From: CALCHX01 sp035761165
Lineage (GTDB): Bacteria > Gemmatimonadota > Gemmatimonadetes > Gemmatimonadales > Gemmatimonadaceae
DNA: 5,421 bases
Assembly: GCA_035761165.1 (NCBI GenBank)
Contig: DASTRO010000281.1
Location: 1 to 5,421 of the forward strand
Direction of reading: 5' to 3'
In this document: positions 5,398 to 5,421 of the stretch, piece by piece
How the letters are laid out: each line of letters begins with the position of its first letter
How positions within the stretch are numbered: position 1 is the first letter of the stretch
The notes under the pieces: model-generated
What the model saw: only the letters and a program-made list of their open reading frames with translations
What the model was told of the DNA's origin: nothing
The model's database searches: none
Program-made: the position numbers and the translations under genes

Positions 5398-5421
5398 ACG
5401 CCGCGGCCGCCACGCCGGTCA

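Noticed and set aside
1..5421. CRISPR arrays, tRNA/rRNA genes, insertion sequences
   Set aside because: No regularly spaced direct repeats, cloverleaf-like segments, transposase motifs or flanking inverted repeats were found by eye.

Overview
This is a GC-rich window (roughly 70% G+C by eye, with strong G/C third positions) from a bacterial chromosome. It carries four complete protein-coding genes and one gene cut by the left edge. Very high GC, a bacterial SAMHD1/YwfO-type HD phosphohydrolase, a stand-alone PP2C phosphatase and an MdlB-type ABC exporter would suit a soil-type lineage such as Gemmatimonadota, Myxococcota or a related phylum. That placement is an impression from protein style, not proven. 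No tRNA, rRNA, CRISPR array, transposase or attachment site was seen.

Layout. (1) Positions 1-706, minus strand: the N-terminal 235 codons of a LysM protein whose 3' end lies off the left edge. It has no signal peptide. Its LysM core is of the kind I associate with contractile injection systems (T6SS, eCIS, phage tails). (2) Positions 707-862: a short divergent intergenic region with a possible minus-strand promoter and a possible leaderless start for the next gene. (3) Positions 863-2146, plus strand: a complete HD-domain dNTPase-like phosphohydrolase with all expected metal ligands. It converges with the next gene, with 9 bp between stop codons. (4) Positions 2156-3168, minus strand: a two-gene unit. 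A 261-aa PP2C Ser/Thr phosphatase starts at a GTG and overlaps a 76-aa protein of unknown function by 4 bp (ATGA). (5) Positions 3169-3437: a mostly non-coding spacer with a weak promoter candidate and several short perfect palindromes. (6) Positions 3438-5384, minus strand: a complete ABC exporter half-transporter. Its LSVGE signature and C-terminal style resemble the MdlB/YheH subunit of heterodimeric exporters, so a partner gene is predicted just beyond the right edge. It has an unusually long linker containing a G8C6 tract.

How the genes work together. The only clear functional unit is PP2C plus the 76-aa protein, probably translationally coupled, which would reverse Ser/Thr phosphorylation by a kinase encoded elsewhere. 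The HD enzyme (nucleotide pools), the ABC exporter and the LysM protein look like independent neighbours. The most promising lead for something undescribed is the LysM protein: its region after residue ~105 is a domain I do not recognise, and the flanking genes to the left would show whether it belongs to an injection system.
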